Shown here piece by piece: positions 63,883-64,000 of a stretch of DNA of 64,000 nucleotides. This DNA is from Sialis fuliginosa (lineage: Eukaryota > Arthropoda > Insecta > Megaloptera > Sialidae). Position numbers and translations under genes: made by a program. Location: positions 34,543,098-34,607,097 of the forward strand of contig OY540812.1 in assembly GCA_961205875.1 (NCBI GenBank). Reading direction: 5' to 3'. Under the pieces are notes generated by a model, which saw only the letters and a program-made list of their open reading frames with translations, had not been told where the DNA came from and made no database searches. The stretch's first letter is position 1. Each line of letters begins with the position of its first letter.

Positions 63883-64000
63883 ATAATTTAAAAATAAGAG
63901 TTATTCGTTGGTATATTGAAATTCTGTTGTAAATAATTATTTGAATATAAAATCGCCTAACATAGCATTCAGCAAAATGTGACCTCTTACAGCTTTCTAC

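Overview
The window looks like insect nuclear DNA. It is AT-rich and gene-poor, its introns use GT-AG sites, and a candidate AATAAA signal follows the one complete gene. It is packed with arthropod-type mobile elements: hAT, Tc1/mariner, pogo-like, PIF/Harbinger, Helitron-like, Ty3/gypsy, BEL/Pao, Penelope and an RNase H-bearing LINE. The order cannot be fixed from sequence alone; a hemipteran is plausible. Nothing bacterial, viral or organellar was seen, and no tRNA, rRNA or CRISPR array.

Only two stretches look like ordinary host genes. A complete four-exon gene at 21751-23763 (+) encodes a secreted C-type lectin of 188 residues. A lone 3' terminal exon of an F-box/LRR-type protein lies at 7497-7781 (-). 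Everything else recognisable as protein belongs to transposons or to multicopy families that behave like them.

Layout. 1-7450: MITEs, foldback repeats, a Helitron-like tail and a mariner transposase remnant. 7.5-9.8 kb: the LRR exon, then a TIR-bounded element carrying a broken Cys-rich arthropod repeat protein. 9.9-13.3 kb: two long foldback elements back to back, the second derived from a mariner. 13.7-21.7 kb: MITEs and desert. 21.7-23.8 kb: the lectin gene, with elements in two introns. 25.3-29.4 kb: a tandem repeat, a MADF remnant, and a foldback inside a foldback that is interrupted by an element filled with 10-bp-periodic GATCT repeats. 31.4-37.2 kb: a 4.4-kb hAT and a second hAT side by side in the same 8-bp target, the larger holding inverted 126-bp arrays and a second mariner foldback. 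38.5-42.7 kb: a palindrome with 1.2-kb arms around a broken Tc1 transposase that holds a gypsy protease fragment. 43.0-48.7 kb: a 305-bp tandem repeat, the third mariner copy, a hAT MITE and a Penelope element. 50.4-55.5 kb: BEL/Pao, gypsy and Harbinger debris. 55.7-64 kb: pieces of a large repeat protein family with a FEN/XPG-like nuclease signature, a Harbinger-type element carrying a MADF exon, and a LINE.

The most interesting material is (a) the FEN/XPG-like nuclease family (55.7-58.5 kb and 63.3-63.9 kb), which is multicopy and unclassified as far as I know; (b) the TIR element with a non-transposase-like protein (8.1-9.8 kb); (c) the helically phased GATCT element (26.4-27.8 kb); and (d) the palindrome centred on a Tc1 insertion. 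Several insertions can be proved from target duplications and from empty-site copies elsewhere in the same window.
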